Shown here: one piece after another, positions 4,922-5,607 of the stretch
Position numbering within the stretch: position 1 is the first letter of the stretch
Layout of the letters: every line of letters starts with the position of its first letter
From: JAPLGZ01 sp038225095
Lineage (GTDB): Bacteria > Chloroflexota > Anaerolineae > Caldilineales > Caldilineaceae
DNA: 5,607 bases
Assembly (NCBI GenBank): GCA_038225095.1
Contig: JBBREZ010000466.1
Span: 1 to 5,607 of the forward strand
Direction of reading: 5' to 3'
The notes under the pieces: generated by a model
What the model was told of the DNA's origin: nothing
The model's input: the letters and a program-made list of their open reading frames with translations, nothing else
Database searches by the model: none
Translations under genes and position numbers: made by a program

Positions 4922-5607
4922 ATGCGTATAAAATGGTTTCATCTATGTACGTTCGGCTTGCTCTGGCTAGTGAGCCTGAGCCTAGCCGCGTGCATCCAAC
5001 CGGTAGCCGCGCCCGTTGCCACAACAGTGGCACCCGCGTCCACCAGCGTGATGACGGCGACCAACGCGCTCACGACGACCAACTCCCCCACCGCAAGCAT
5101 GGCAAGCAGCCAGACTGCCCAACTGCCGCCTGCACCCGGCGAACTGGTGGACATCGGTGGCTACCGCCTGCATCTCTATTGCATTGGCACGGGCAAGCCC
5201 ACCGTCGTCCTGGATGCCGGTTTAGGTGACTGGTCGCTGATGATGCGGGACTTGCAGAAAGCGGTGGCTGGCTTTACTCATGTCTGCGCCTATGACCGGG
5301 CCGGCTTTGGCTGGAGCGATGCCGGACCGCAGCCGCGCACCACGCAACAGATCGTTACCGAGTTAAAAACCCTCTTAGAAAAAGCCAATGTGCCAGGCCC
5401 CTATGTGCTGGTCGGACATTCGATTGCCGGTTTTCATCTGCGGGTGTTTGCCCACGAATACCCGAAGTTGGTGGCGGGCATGGTCTGGATTGACACGACC
5501 CCACCTGATTTTCTTTCAACTGCGTTCCAAAAGGTGACAGGTTTTCAACAAGGATTTGAGGGCTATCATGACCAAGTCAGAGAACTGACGAAAAAAGCGC
5601 ACGCCGG
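4922..5607 (+). CDS. Lipoprotein-anchored alpha/beta hydrolase (3' end outside window)
   Basis: The first 228 residues of a predicted membrane-anchored hydrolase acting outside the cytoplasm; the substrate is unknown. AAGGAG (4910-4915) lies 6 nt before the ATG. Residues 1-24 form a lipoprotein signal peptide: Arg2/Lys4, a hydrophobic stretch and a lipobox LAAC with Cys24 as the lipidated residue. Residues 25-72 are a Thr/Ala/Ser/Pro-rich flexible linker. The alpha/beta hydrolase fold starts at about 73 with GGYRLHLYCIGTGKPTVVLD, followed by AGLGDWS (99-105; oxyanion loop area), YDRAGFGWSD (124-133) and the nucleophile elbow GHSIAG (165-170) with Ser167 as predicted nucleophile. The usual GHSxGG has its last-but-one Gly replaced by Ala169. 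VAGMVWIDTTPPDF (184-197) is also typical of the family. The catalytic acid and His are expected beyond the window or near its end and were not seen. It may belong to an operon with the small gene upstream. Confidence 0.92.
   Translation, partial: MRIKWFHLCTFGLLWLVSLSLAACIQPVAAPVATTVAPASTSVMTATNALTTTNSPTASMASSQTAQLPPAPGELVDIGGYRLHLYCIGTGKPTVVLDAGLGDWSLMMRDLQKAVAGFTHVCAYDRAGFGWSDAGPQPRTTQQIVTELKTLLEKANVPGPYVLVGHSIAGFHLRVFAHEYPKLVAGMVWIDTTPPDFLSTAFQKVTGFQQGFEGYHDQVRELTKKAHA

Overview
The window looks like chromosomal DNA from a bacterium, most likely a member of the Chloroflexota. The main reason is the first gene. Very large regulators that combine an XRE-type helix-turn-helix, STAND/NB-ARC and CyaA-like ATPase modules, a class III cyclase domain and TPRs are especially common there. 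A PD-(D/E)XK (Rpn) gene and long GC-rich palindromic intergenic repeats fit the same picture. The assignment rests on protein architecture and recollection of such genomes, not on a search. No rRNA, tRNA, CRISPR array or insertion sequence was seen.

Layout. Positions 1-3361 (minus strand) carry the first 1120 codons of a giant multidomain signalling protein that runs off the left edge. Read in full, the frame has no stop and no frameshift. Order of domains: XRE helix-turn-helix, NB-ARC-type ATPase, class III cyclase-like domain, a second AAA-type ATPase, then the start of TPR-like repeats. The cyclase-like domain has lost nearly every catalytic residue and is probably a pseudo-enzyme. Positions 3362-3538 are intergenic and hold the start signals of that gene and a 68-bp near-perfect inverted repeat with 27-bp arms. 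Positions 3539-4375 (minus) encode a complete 278-residue Rpn-family PD-(D/E)XK nuclease. Positions 4376-4528 form a divergent control region with a good sigma70-type promoter for the nuclease gene, phased A/T tracts and tandem direct repeats, and a possible leaderless promoter facing right. Positions 4529-4843 (plus) encode an unrecognised 104-residue protein with strong charge asymmetry. Positions 4844-4921 hold a second imperfect palindrome and a ribosome binding site. Positions 4922-5607 (plus) begin a lipoprotein-anchored alpha/beta hydrolase that runs off the right edge.

How the parts may work together. The nuclease and the giant regulator point the same way with a 177-bp gap, so read-through through the long palindrome is possible, but the regulator also has its own strong ribosome binding site and a weak promoter candidate. 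The small protein and the lipoprotein could form a rightward operon. There is no direct evidence that the left and right pairs share a function. The most unusual items are the degenerate cyclase domain embedded between two NTPase modules, the two palindromes flanking the nuclease/small-protein pair, and the phased A-tract region between divergent promoters.
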